DNA from: Syngnathus acus
Lineage: Eukaryota > Chordata > Actinopteri > Syngnathiformes > Syngnathidae
DNA length: 64,000 nt
Direction of reading: 5' to 3'
Assembly: GCF_901709675.1 (NCBI RefSeq)
Contig: NC_051096.1
Location: 5,545,001 to 5,609,000 of the forward strand
This document shows, piece by piece, positions 1 through 10,594 of the stretch (positions within the stretch are counted from its first letter, which is position 1; the number at the start of each line of letters is the position of its first letter). Both the position numbers and the translations under genes were made by a program. The notes under the pieces are model-generated. The model was not told the origin of the DNA. It saw nothing but the letters and a program-made list of their open reading frames with translations, and ran no database searches.

Positions 1-502
1 TCGCCCTTCTTGCAAATTCCTTAAATTCCCATTCATTGGGAGGACACTGGGACCAGCAGTTTTTCTATTAAGGGAAACGCTCTTCCTTTCACTGGCCCAT
101 CCCGTGTGCTGGACGAATGTTTTCCTCGATGTACGGGCGCTTACCAATTGATTTCACAGACAGTTGGACTCTGTGGCGCAGGAGCAAATAATGGACACAC
201 CCGTCCGTTGTCCTCATTGTAATATTTGCACTTTCTATTAACAAAGGGCTTTTGTTCTGTAATGGGAAAAGCTTGATTTCCTACTTTGGATTAAATGTAC
301 CTGCAGGAAGTCGGTGTTTACATTTTCGACGAATCCTTTACATTTGTTTCTATGGTACACAAAAAAATGTTCTTCTAATTGTCTGGCAACATTTTCCAGC
401 TAAAGAAAAGCAGCCCTTGCTTCAGAAAAAGAAATCATCCATTATTTTATATCATTAAAGCTTTATTTTTATTAGAAATAAACTCAAAAAGCTTCAGTTC
501 AT
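1..502. other. 3' flank of LSM10, no gene seen
   Basis: I see no coding exon here. On the minus strand the LSM10 3' UTR lies just below 503, and an AATAAA signal (TTTATT on the plus strand at about 462-467) sits about 36 nt past the stop codon. The rest is unremarkable AT-rich DNA with short open frames that match nothing I recognise. Confidence 0.6.
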
Positions 503-913
503 TTAGTTTGTCTTCTTCTTGGCATACTCCTTTCTGCCTCCTCCCTCTTTTCCAAAATTACGGACACGGTGGATCTTGGCCAGCTGACCCTGTATAGTCT
601 TCATGATGTCCATGTGGTCAGGGATATGAACGTATCGGATGTTTCGACCGGTGATGAAGAGATCCTGCAAGTGAGTTTGGCGACCCTTGCTGTCACGGTA
701 GACCACCTCCTCCAGGCGTACGTTCATGAAGGCGTCCACGTTGACCACCCGGCCCCGTGCAGTGCTCTCGTTCCTCAGGTCCACCGTGGTCACCTCCCCT
801 CGCAGGCCCTGGAGAAGCACCACCATGCTGTTCTCTGCAATGGTGCGCTCCCGGATGGAGCTGAAGTTCTCCACTTGGCTTGACAGCGGGCTCTCAGTTT
901 TTTCTGACTCCAT
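503..913 (-). CDS. lsm10: LSM10, U7 snRNA-associated Sm-like protein
   Basis: Single coding exon of 136 aa. LSm10 replaces an SmD subunit in the U7 snRNP ring, which with LSm11 guides 3'-end cleavage of replication-dependent histone pre-mRNA in the nucleus. The Sm1 region holds VDAFMNVRL (about residues 59-67) and the Sm2 region holds [12 protein letters not shown] (about 87-98). Both closely match human LSM10 as remembered. The fish protein has a slightly longer N terminus and a basic tail. The start is the ATG at 913 in a strong context (GAAGCCATGG). A reading frame open to 925 is not the start, because it depends on TTG and crosses a splice acceptor (TTCTTGCAG then GAAGCC) at 919/920. The mRNA therefore has a spliced 5' UTR whose first exon probably starts near 1330. 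OSCP1 lies upstream on the same strand, as in human. Confidence 0.95.
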   Translation of the reverse strand: MESEKTESPLSSQVENFSSIRERTIAENSMVVLLQGLRGEVTTVDLRNESTARGRVVNVDAFMNVRLEEVVYRDSKGRQTHLQDLFITGRNIRYVHIPDHMDIMKTIQGQLAKIHRVRNFGKEGGGRKEYAKKKTN

Positions 914-1258
914 GGCTTCCTGCAAGAAGCCTCAAGATTAGCACACTGGTGCATAAAGGAACTATGCGTGTGCAGTACATTAATTTAAATATATTTAAGC
1001 TTATATTTAAACACTATGTTAATGTTCAAATTGCACGTCTTGCAATAATAACTTTATATAATTTGAAGCTGCATCTCGTTTTTCTAAAACAATTGTTCAC
1101 CATCGCAATAATGGAGAACTATTTTTTGTTAGTACCGTTTTGTTGGAACCATTGCAATAATGCGTTATTTAAGTAACTTTGATTAAAACCATGCAACAAG
1201 AAACACCGTTACAAACAAAACTATTGAGCGATCGAAATATGCATATCCAACATATTAC

Positions 1259-1331
1259 CTTGCGTTTTAATCCACTAGAAAATAACACATTTTGAAAAAG
1301 CCTTCGCGGAAGAATGCCGAACACTTCCGGG
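1259..1331 (-). promoter_or_regulatory. lsm10: Probable LSM10 first noncoding exon and ETS-driven promoter (copy A)
   Basis: On the minus strand a CCGGAAGT ETS/GABP-type motif (1323-1330) is followed by a short exon-like stretch ending AAAACGCAAG, then a canonical donor GTAATATG (1251-1258). It would splice to the acceptor at 919/920 just before the LSM10 start codon. TATA-less ETS promoters are usual for housekeeping RNA-processing genes. The exon start is not visible in sequence, so its upper limit is approximate. Confidence 0.6.
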
Positions 1332-2002
1332 TACAGGGAACAAAACGGATTGGCCCATTTAAGCTCAGATACAGCTGTTTGCATAGCAACACTGCCCCCT
1401 GCCGGATTTTGGAAAATCCACAATTCTTGGCTATTATATTTCCAAAAGAAAGGTATTCAAAAAGAGGAATAATCATCAACAAATATTTTATTAAGCGTTT
1501 CAAAAAATATAGTGAACTGCAATAAATTAATTACAACTGTTTTGAAATAATTTACAATTTTTTTAAATTTATTTTAAGTGATAGAATAATGCGTTATTTC
1601 AGTAACTTTGATTAAAAGCATGCAACTAGTAACGCAACTACAAAAAAAAACTATTGAGCGATCGAGCTATTAATATCCAACATGGAAATATTAGCTTGCG
1701 TTTTAATCCATTACAAAATTACACATTTTGAAAAAGCTTTCGCGGAAGAATGACGAACACTTCCGGGTACAGGGAGCAAAACGGATTGACCCATTTAACC
1801 TCAGATACAGCTGTTTGCATTGCAACACTGCCCCCTGCCGGATTTTGAAAGACTCACAGTTCTTTGCGATTATATTTCTCAAATAAAGTAGTCCAAAAGA
1901 GGAATAATCATCAACAAATATTTTATTAAGCGTTTCAAAAAATATAGTGAACTTGAATAAATTAATTACAACTGTTTTGAAATAATTTACAATTTTTTTA
2001 AA

Positions 2003-2008
2003 TTTATT
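2003..2008 (-). terminator. oscp1: Poly(A) signal of OSCP1
   Basis: AATAAA on the minus strand, about 70 nt past the OSCP1 stop codon. A second copy lies at about 1567-1572 in the duplicated unit, and further AATAAA motifs occur inside both copies. Confidence 0.5.
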
Positions 2009-2032
2009 TGGGGTACATTGAAGTTGTGAGTG

Positions 2033-2033
<1 letters not shown>

Positions 2034-2064
<31 letters not shown>
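2034..2064. repeat. (TAA)n microsatellite
   Basis: About ten uninterrupted TAA/ATA units lie between the duplicated block and the OSCP1 stop codon, so they fall inside the OSCP1 3' UTR. Confidence 0.95.
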
Positions 2065-2066
<2 letters not shown>

Positions 2067-2076
2067 GAGAATTATG

Positions 2077-4123
2077 TCACAAGGATTCAAGGTCATCCAT
2101 CATAGACAGCAGGTCATCGCCCTTGTCGCTGTTTACATTTTCTGGGGTCTTGTCTTGTTCTACAAAAAGTCTGGCGATTTGAGCCAGCTGAGTTGAGGAA
2201 TTTTCATCCTGCAATAGATCAATATTTCAATCATATATCATTTCCAGAAACACGTGGCCATTTACCTTCAGGGCTTGTATATTCATCACTTCAAATGACT
2301 CCTCGGCTCCTCCTGAAGCTCCCCTATTATAAAATACACGTCAAATTAAACGAAAAGCATCATGCTAAACATGACAGCTGCAGAAATAAATCACATACTC
2401 GTCATCGTCTTCTTGAACAGCGGCGAGCAGGTTGATCTGAAATCCGGTTTCAGAACCAGATACGTTCTCAATCTCAACAGTGCCCATCAGGCGGGCCAGT
2501 AGATTGAGCTCTTCTTTAGCCATCGGGTTGGGAGAGGCGTCTTCCAGGTTCTTCAGCACCAACACATTCCATTTAGGTTTTTATAATAGCCATACAAATA
2601 TTTTTGGAGTTTTACTGCAATACCTTCACTGAGGGACCTTTGGATGATTCTCCTCCCAGATTTACACTATACCTTTAAAACAGCAAAAAAAGTGTTAGCT
2701 TGTATCTAAAAAAATTGATATAAAAAAGAAATAAAAGGTGCACAACATGTTCATGCCCAGTTTGATGACTCGGTTTCCACGTAGGCCAAATGATGCGTCT
2801 TTTGTAGGGCGACTGTAGCTCCCTCCCGATTGGAAACGGCTCTGTCGCATTTCCCGTCCCTTTTTGTCAAATATCCTACACAGACACGATGGAGATGATG
2901 ATGATAAACTTTTCAGTAACACAATCAGTTGTCACCTAATGACCCCAGGAACGTCCATTCCGTGAGGCACCGGGCCAGATGTTGACAAGGCGAAACGTCC
3001 ATTGGGATTTTGGATTTTGTTTTGGAGGAAAATGGACACCTGAATGAGAAAACACAGTGTTTTAATTTCCCTCGTGTACAGCGTTGAATTACTAGCAAAG
3101 GAACTCACGCGGATGTGCGTGTCCTGTAAGAATGTGAGCAGCGTTTGTCGGAGAAGCTGGAATTCACCTGCAGTCATAGACGAGTATATCTACAGTGAAA
3201 ATAAACATGTCCCCAATGTACACAGTAAACAGAAAGCTTGAAGCGAGCACACTTGGCCTCTAATTTAAAAAAAAGGCAGAAATACAATTTGTTTTAAAAA
3301 GTTTCTAGATTCTAGACTGGATGCAGGCTACCTCGATGATTTTTCTGTGAGTCTCGTCCACTAAGTTTACAACGGCAGGAGTGTCCTTCACATATTCCCT
3401 GATGCTGTCGATGTGATTATATGAGATGAGCAGCAGGTCCTTAGGACGCGGACACTGGAAGACTTGATACTTGAAGGCCATGAGTATCAGATCGTAGAGC
3501 TGTTTGAAAATTGACAAAAAAAATTAAATTTAGCAAGTGCGGATAGTTTTTTTTGTTACCTTCTCCATGCTGACTGTGTTTAATTTCATAATGGAGACGT
3601 GCGCCAAGCGAGTTAGGACGACTTTCATTGTCCTGTGTGAATAAAGCAGCTGAGGTTTCAGAAGTTCATCCATGAAGGCTTTGCTGAACATGGTCCCCAC
3701 AATGTCGTTCATCACTGTCAACACAGGAGGATCATATGTTGGGTGTCACACCCTGGAAATATTTAAAAATATTTTGCTACATTGTAAATGATGTGTTAAA
3801 TTTTTAAAAGCGTATAAATGCATAGCACAATTCACAGAGATTGAAAATAAATTTTCACAGACTGTACCTCGTTGTCTGTCATTATCAGACCATACTCCTG
3901 CAGTAATCCAAAGAAAAAAAAAATTGTTATCCTCTCAAAAATAATAAAAGTTTTGCATACTTCATGATTTGGAAAAACTGGCAGAAACAGAGGCGAAAGA
4001 TTCCAACCTACCTTTGTCAGATTTGTCCTCAGAGGTGTTCCGAGCGTGCAGGCGTTGGTCCAGTATGTAAAGCATCTCGCCTCCAAGGTTAATAAAAACC
4101 AAGGGGAGAGTTCTCATCGACAT
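2077..4123 (-). CDS. oscp1: OSCP1, organic solute carrier partner 1 (11 coding exons)
   Basis: Exons in transcript order are 4012-4123, 3868-3897, 3560-3714, 3332-3499, 3109-3189, 2936-3039, 2744-2875, 2624-2672, 2399-2550, 2266-2323 and 2077-2208. They total 1173 nt, giving 390 aa, all with GT-AG junctions and a continuous frame. The protein starts MSMRTLPLVFINLGGEMLYI and keeps family landmarks such as TAGEFQLLRQTLL, FKYQVFQCPRPKD, AKEELNLLARLMG and the acidic C terminus KGDDLLSMMDDLE. It aligns along its whole length with human OSCP1, including the 30-nt exon 2 (VWSDNDRQR against human EWTEVDRKR). The family is linked to modulation of solute carriers and, in several species, to ciliated cells and testis. 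It has no signal peptide. A CCAAT box on the minus strand (4303-4307) lies about 180 nt upstream of the ATG. Confidence 0.95.
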
Positions 4124-5350
4124 CCTGCAAAACCCTCGAAAGACTGCAACTACTCGGACGGTGGTGTCTTTTTAAAGAACATGTTTCCTGGAGCAGGTTG
4201 AGGCCCTTTTTTCCATGCTCTTATCCAAGCATGCCTCTGCAGAGAACCCTAAGATGCGACAGGTGGTCAGGATGAGGATCAGCCATGGCCAGGCTCATCC
4301 TCATTGGCCGCTGTGCAATGATGACATATACTGGATAATGCACTTAGACTGTTGGGAGAAATTTGGATTGGGGAGGAAAATAATGACAGCTGGTAAAAGG
4401 TCTTCATTGTTTATTGCACAATACCATATATCAAGCATGTAAATTCATTCTGCACAAAGAGTGCGTTCTATTTTTAGCAAACTTTTTTTTTTAATCAAAG
4501 GTGCGTTTGTTAGACTTATGAAAGCGTCTTCCCATGTTTTAATACATCTGCATAATTAATTTCAAACATAATACCAAGATGTAATTCTCGATTTAGTCGA
4601 CAGAGAGCAGTAAAGAGCACAATCTGGTTGCGGAGATTAGTCAAGCAAGTTGACTGCAAGAAATTTGGGATGAAAACACACCGAGCGTTCCCTCACGATT
4701 TTATAATCTGAAAGAGAATGAACACTTTGGTTCTCACGGGAAGGAAATCTCGACGTTTGACCTGGAGAGGCTGAAAAGCTTCATAAGGTTAGTGCGTCTT
4801 TTCATTTGTGTGAAAATATGAGAATGTCGTTTCTGTGTCTGCAGGTGTCGACCGGTGTTTACTTGTGGTTATCTCAAAAAGTGACGCTTTTCCCCCTCAT
4901 GATTCTGTTTGATCGTATCCATGATCTAGTTGTGTGTAAACAGAATTCATTACACTTGCCTAGATCTGTAATAAAATTTTAAAATAAGAAGATACCGCAA
5001 GTTTTTGGGCACTGTTGGAGATGTGAACAATTTTATTTCCTCAAGTTCAATGTGCTCTCAATTTTTAAAATTTGTGTCTACAGATGACACGCATGACTTT
5101 TTGTTGACAAACTGCTGAAAGTAATTTAAAGTAATTTGTATATTTAAAATAAAGTAATACAGGTGCAAAAAGGTGGTATGAATATTGTAATATATTTCTT
5201 CAGCACCATTGCAATATATATTTGCTGCTTTTGTGGTTATAATTGATTGAAGGGTCAAATATTCTCCCTGCCTGTCTCTGATTAGATAATTAAAATGATT
5301 TTAAATGTACTTGTATTGAAAATAAGTATTCTGCTATTTTTTTTCAACAG
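4124..5350. other. Divergent OSCP1-ZC3H12A intergenic region
   Basis: This stretch holds the OSCP1 promoter side (minus-strand CCAAT at 4303-4307) and the upstream region of ZC3H12A. A plausible ZC3H12A noncoding exon ends at a donor-like AAG/GTTAGT near 4787, but that is weak. No protein-coding exon was recognised and no repeat stands out. Confidence 0.5.
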
Positions 5351-5462
5351 GTGGAACAGTCTGCACCAGGAAGAGAGGATGGATATTTAAATGACATCCG
5401 TGGACTCCCCTCCCCACTAGTCACAGAGCAGTTGTACTCGATGGCGCATTTTCTGTAACACG
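5351..5462 (+). promoter_or_regulatory. zc3h12a: ZC3H12A 5' UTR exon segment with three short uORFs
   Basis: An acceptor (TTTTTTTTCAACAG) ends at 5350, so the coding exon appears to begin at 5351. Three upstream ORFs precede the main start: 5379-5390 (3 codons), 5391-5420 (9 codons) and 5441-5458 (5 codons, ending four nt before the main ATG). The main ATG has A at -3 and G at +4. Confidence 0.6.
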
Positions 5463-8217
5463 ATGGAGCCCACTGGGTTTTCTCCAGACGAGCTTAAGTC
5501 CTCTCTGAGCCGTGGCCACCTTGAGGCCCAGCTGGACTTCTTCCATAAGTTAGGTTACTCCACGCAGCAGGTCAGAGCCGTGCTCAAGAAATACGGCCCC
5601 AACACGGACCGAAATAAAGTTCTCGGAGAGCTGGTACGGATGAGAGCCGACCTGAGGGCCCAGCAGGGGCCCGTGACCACTTTGTCGGTGCCGCTTACCA
5701 AAGATGACAACCGGGCCGCTGAATCGCAGAAGTTGCTGCTTGCTTCTCAAAAAGGGGGCAGCGATGATGAAAATGCTCTGAGGCCCATTGTCATAGACGG
5801 GAGCAATGTAGCCATGAGGTGAGAACTCATATTTATCTATTTATTTTTATTTTTTAAATATTAAGAAGAGAACAAAATGTATGAACATTTTCATGCTCTC
5901 TCATATTGTGAAGAGTGTAAACTTTTTTTTACAGACACTCTCACATGCCAAACTTTTGTGGTCATGCAATGTGTAATCGACATCAGTTCTAATCTTAAGT
6001 ATGTTGTACGAATGTAATCATGGCAGTTGTGAACAAAACAATCATTGATTTAAGCATTGAGCACGTCATTTCAAAATCTTGAAAGCTGGAGTGTTGTACT
6101 TTGATACAGTTGTGAAAGTTCACCAATGTTTTGCATATACGAGACTTCAGGAATGACGGCTGAGTATGCGCTCACCTTTCATTTGACCCATTTGGAGGAT
6201 GTACACGCATGGGTGTGTGTCAGGCATGTCGGTGCACGTAAGGGACTTGCACCTTGAATATGCAAATCAGATTTTCCCGGAACCAGCCTGACTGCATTTT
6301 ACTGTCTGGCCAATAAGATCTTAGTTGATCTGTGTGCTGATGTTTTAAAAAAAAAAAAACATGATCCAGAAATATGTTTTATGTATGTCGTTATCCGTGA
6401 CAAATGATTTTGGGCTCAACCCAAATACTTTGAAGGCTTTACATAGTAGTAGAATATTTGTTGTGTTACCATCGTTGCAACTCAAATCATCTTTCCCTAT
6501 TGAAATGAATGGAAATGCTGTTAATCCGCCCCCCAAAAAACAACAAATGTTTGTTTTAATATTCAAAAGTAACAATCTTGTACTTTATAATTTTTATTCT
6601 ATTTTTATTATGGTCGAAGTCAGGCTGACTACTTTTTTTTTCTTATCTTGAACTCTTCCCACGTTAGCATAAAAATGATAATCCGGTAAAGCCCTGGATT
6701 TATTATAAAGGTGTGGTGTGACTAAACTGCCAAGTGTTTCTCTGAACAAAATGTCTCAATCAGCCACGGGAACAAGGAAGTGTTCTCTTGCATGGGAATC
6801 CAGTTGGCGGTGGATTTCTTTTTGAAGCGAGGCCACACCACCATCACCGTGTTTGTTCCATCCTGGAGGAAAGAGCAGCCGAGACCCGATGTTCCGATCT
6901 CAGGTAAGAGATGTTGCTCTGCAGCTGTTGACCGTTGAATTGGTCCGATGCTTACTCACTTTGTTTGCAGATCAAAAAACTCTAGCAGATCTGGAAAAGA
7001 AGAAGTACCTGACGTTCACGCCGTCACGCCGCGTGAGGCACAAGCGGGTGGTCTGCAACGACGACAAGTTCATCGTTCAGCTGGCCTTCGACACCGGCGG
7101 CGTCATCGTGTCCAACGACGTCTACCGTGACCTCCAGATGGACAAGCCCGAGTGGAAGACTTGCATCGAGGAGAGGCTGCTTATGTACTCCTTTGTGAAT
7201 GATAAGTAAGTTCTTAGCCAGGAAATAAAAAAATCATTTATCAGGTGATCTTCAAAAATGTGACATTAATGATAACAGGTTCATGGTTCCCGATGACCCA
7301 CTCGGCCGAGACGGTCCCAACCTGGACAACTTCTTGCGATGGTCTCCGAAGACTCCCCAAAAACTTCCGTGCCCTTACGGTGAGTCAAGTTGTCATTTTA
7401 TTTTTTTATTTGCTTTAAACATGCTGCGACTTGTTTATATTTTCTATAAGTAAACAAACAAGACAAATCCAAATGTTTTTGTGTTCATCTAACAGGAAAG
7501 AAATGTACCTACGGACTCAAATGCAAATACCTCCACCCTGGGCGAGCCAAGCAGTCCAATTGCTTGCTCGCAGATGAACTTCGAGAAAACGCAAAGCTCG
7601 CCCCCGCCGTTCCCAAATCATCCGTCAGAAGTCACGTCCCCGGCCAGAGCTGCTCATTAGTCGAAGATGCGGCAAGGAAATTACCTCTGGGACTTGAGAA
7701 AGGCTCCTTGAAAAAAGACAAAGCGACTCACTGTTCGAGGCAGAAGACCTCGTGTAAAAAGGGGAAGAGCAGTTTGGGTTCTTCTGATCACAGCTCTCAT
7801 AAGCAGCTCGATTCTGGTATCGGTTCTATCGAGAGTCAATCGGCGGAGGCTCAACAGCCTTACTGTCATGGAGCAACATCTGGCAGTTCCTATTCCATGC
7901 TGACGTCCCATCCTCGGAGCGCACCGAGCTGCTGCTGCCTCCACGACTCCGCCTCATGGCCAACATTTCAAGACCAACATCTCTGTCACAGCGTCAGGTC
8001 AGCGCATCGGCACAGCGCCGACGTGACGCCCGCGGACTCGCCATGGCAGACCGCCTACAGGGAGGAGAGGAAAGCCACACGTACGAAGCTCCTCGCTATC
8101 TTCAGTACCGACTTGGTGGACGCGACCATGAACATGTTTCCGCTTGTGGTGGACCCTCAGATGTTGGCTGCTGAGATCATCATGATGCAAAGTCACAATA
8201 AGATAAGAAACTGTTAA
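5463..8217 (+). CDS. zc3h12a: ZC3H12A (Regnase-1/MCPIP1), CCCH-type endoribonuclease (5 coding exons)
   Basis: Exons are 5463-5818, 6764-6903, 6971-7205, 7279-7379 and 7496-8217, giving 517 aa (human about 599). Regnase-1 cleaves stem-loops in 3' UTRs of inflammatory mRNAs in the cytoplasm. Residues about 24-60 form the UBA-like N-terminal domain ([10 protein letters not shown]...VLGELV). A PIN-like nuclease domain follows, with [13 protein letters not shown] (catalytic Asp112) and further acids at D196/D197, D215 and D219. The single CCCH finger has C275, C281, C287 and H291 with 5-5-3 spacing. A DSGIGS phosphodegron sits at 383-388. The conserved C-terminal helix region ([14 protein letters not shown]) closes the protein. 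The degron, the C-terminal match and linkage to OSCP1 and LSM10 favour ZC3H12A over the B, C and D paralogues. The middle low-complexity part is shorter than in human. Confidence 0.95.
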
Positions 8218-9387
8218 GTTGTGTACTTTTTGTACTGTGGTGACCATCTTTTGTTGAAATGCTTTTTTGGAAATCTGTGAATAATTCACCCACTCAAAAA
8301 CTCTTATGATGCCATGAGATTGCGTCAGAGTGCTATTTTTGTCCAAATGAAGCTCATCATGTCCTTTCCACATAGTTACTTGGCACCACAGTGAGACAAG
8401 ATAGTAACAGATGACTAATTTTGTGTTAACATCTCCATTCACTTGGCACCAAGGTAATATATATATTTTTTACTTTGGCTTGAGCACAAAAATAGTATCT
8501 AAAACGTAAATTTGCAGATATTGTACTGCAAAAATGCAGAGGTTCACTGTATGTTACAGTAAACAATGTTTCCGTAATGAATGGGACAAAAGTATAATTG
8601 GCACGTCTATTTTAGTTCCTCAGTGCTGGAAAAATAAAAACAAATAAATGCCCTGCCCTGCAATTGCGTCAGACTTAACCTTTGTTGCGCAAGATGAGCT
8701 CTTACGGAAAACTCCTTTTTTTTTTTGGGACAGACACGAAAATGGCCCTCCCTGGCTTGTACCTGGACATTATGCAAATACTGCACAGGAGGAGGATCTT
8801 CAGGCCTCTTATTCGAGTGGATGACAATTTTAAGACAAGTTACTTCCCCCTGGTTTTCATTGCTAATATTTTTATACAAAACTTGATATTTAAATAATCC
8901 CAGATGGACGGATCCAATTTTGCAGTTACACAATTCCATTATCGTCGTTACTTTGGGATCTGGGCGCCGTGCTTTATGAAATGTGGTTTTAAGCAAGATT
9001 ATCTGAAAAACGTGTTAATGTCGCCACCTGCTGGATAGTTGAGGAATGAAGGCGAGGCTCCAGTGGCAACGCTGCAAAAGTGTTAAAAAGTGATGTACAA
9101 ATCATTTGTAAAAATAAATGCAATAATTATTGAATTGATTTCAATCCGTTTAAGACATAGTGCTTGGGTTTCAACACACACGCACAAAAAGAAATGATTT
9201 AATAGTCGTAGAGATAATTAAAAATACAAATCGTCAAGTTTATAAGTTTTGTAACCTGCACGAATGTTTGTGTGTACAGCACAAACAAAAAACTCGCGTA
9301 AATATATTTATTTCATAGTTTAGGAAGACCTTTTCAAAAATGGATTTTGACTTGGTAACTACATTACCCACAAATCAATTCGGCTTG
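8218..9387. other. ZC3H12A 3' UTR and ZC3H12A-SMIM13 intergenic DNA
   Basis: The 3' UTR follows the stop at 8217. Candidate AATAAA signals lie near 8633 and at 9113-9118. A perfect match to the CTCF core (CCAGCAGGTGGCG) lies on the minus strand at 9022-9034. The minus-strand open frame at 8607-8996 resembles nothing known to me. Confidence 0.5.
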
Positions 9388-9398
9388 GCGCAGGCGCA
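9388..9398 (+). promoter_or_regulatory. smim13: NRF1-like site in the SMIM13 promoter region
   Basis: GCGCAGGCGCA is a near-palindromic NRF1-type motif about 375 nt upstream of the SMIM13 start codon. A ZNF143-like stretch (ACTACATTACCCACA) lies just before it at about 9358-9372. The region is TATA-less and richer in CpG than its surroundings, as expected for a broadly expressed gene. Confidence 0.45.
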
Positions 9399-9770
9399 AT
9401 GTCAGTCCACTCGCAAAACAATTACTCATTAAAGAGCTAGCAATACGAAGACATTCTGCAGTTATGTAGCTCAATTATTCCGATCTCTAACATGCTGGGC
9501 TTGATTATTATAAGATAACTTTTACGGCCACTCTTGGGCTCAAAAACCTGTTTAAAAGCGCCTGTATTTGCGCGAAAGCTAACAAAAGTAGCCACATGCT
9601 AACAGGCTACAGTGAGTTTGCGATGCACTGCAGTTTTGTTTTTGTCTCTCAGACCGATCGGCTAGCGGCGCAAAGGAGCTAACCTGCAGCTCTATGTTTT
9701 TTTCCTGTCTTTTCGATGGTGGCCTTTGGAAAATAAGCTCCTCGTCGCTAGACCAAGTGTCCAGCTAAAG

Positions 9771-10594
9771 ATGTGGCAAAGTGTCGGGCTCACATTGCTG
9801 GTCATTGTGGCCACGCTGTTTTGTGTTCTTATCTTCATGTTGTGCGGTAAGTTTGGAAGGACGATTATCTTGATCTTCATTTTCAACTTGCATAACCCGA
9901 TGGCTTACAGTAAAGCCCATGTTCGTCATTGTTGATGCACATTTAGATGATTGTGTCCACTTGCAATGAGGATTAGGAGTCATATACAAGTTTATATGCC
10001 ACCCAAGAAGTCTATTTTTATCTTTTGGTGGTGTGTCAGTTTCGACTGAAAGTAATGTCATACTGCAATGAATCATGCATGGAATGCCATTTAACATTTC
10101 CATTACCTCAGTGCACAGAAGAGCAATTATATTGACGCCAAGCTTCTTCTTACATGACATCATTTAAAATGTTGAAAAGCTTGCATTAATTGTGACAGGT
10201 TAGTATATCAAGAGTCTTGGAAAATGACAACACACAGGCTGCGATTTGCAAAATAAAAATCAAAACAACCTTTTCTTCATTTTGGGTGGTCGGTAGTATT
10301 TATTGATACCATTTTTGTTGACGATTTATATTTCTATACGCCGGACACGAGTGCACGTAATGGCCTAACTCTTACATTGCGATGTTGCCCATCTCCGTTT
10401 CAGGTTGGTATGTGGTCTGGCAGCTCTTCTTGTCCAAGTTCAAGTTCCTGCGCGAGCTCGTCGGGGACGCAGCCGCCCCGCGGGCGCAAGCGCAGCCGTC
10501 CGAAAGCGAGAACGAACGCGCCGCTGACGTCCCCGCACGCAACCGTCCCGGGACTGCACGCCAAAGAGTCGCCTTCCCGGAGAGCACCTTGTAG
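9771..10594 (+). CDS. smim13: SMIM13, small integral membrane protein 13 (2 exons)
   Basis: Exons 9771-9846 and 10404-10594 join in frame at a Gly codon and give 88 aa. The protein begins MWQSVGLTLLVIVATL, a single hydrophobic membrane segment (about residues 5-25), followed by the highly conserved GWYVVWQLFLSKFKFLRELV (about 26-45) and a hydrophilic, Ser/Glu/Arg-rich tail. It matches human SMIM13 nearly residue for residue through position 47 and diverges in the tail (human about 91 aa). Its molecular function is not established. SMIM13 also neighbours NEDD9 in human. The donor is GTAAGT and the acceptor TTTCAG. Candidate poly(A) signals follow at 11271-11276 (ATTAAA) and about 12210 (AATAAA). 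Confidence 0.93.

Larger units (their letters stand above)
1159..2009. repeat. Tandem duplication, two copies of about 420 bp
   Basis: Copy A spans about 1159-1574 and copy B about 1588-2009, offset by 429-435 bp. Most of each copy aligns base for base, with scattered substitutions and small indels. Shared landmarks include GCGTTATTT (1162 and 1591), an ETS-type ACTTCCGG (1323 and 1759), ACTGCCCCCTGCCGGATTTT and the terminal run AATTTTTTTAAATTTATTT. The unit covers the whole space between the OSCP1 poly(A) region and the LSM10 first exon. There are no terminal inverted repeats and no coding frame, so this reads as a segmental tandem duplication and not a mobile element. Confidence 0.9.

Noticed and set aside
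569-883. Plus-strand frame of 104 codons over LSM10
   Set aside because: Antisense shadow of the conserved LSM10 exon.
8607-8996. Minus-strand frame of 129 codons between ZC3H12A and SMIM13
   Set aside because: No recognisable domain. It overlaps the probable ZC3H12A 3' UTR, and includes a K-run from a poly-T tract, typical of chance frames.
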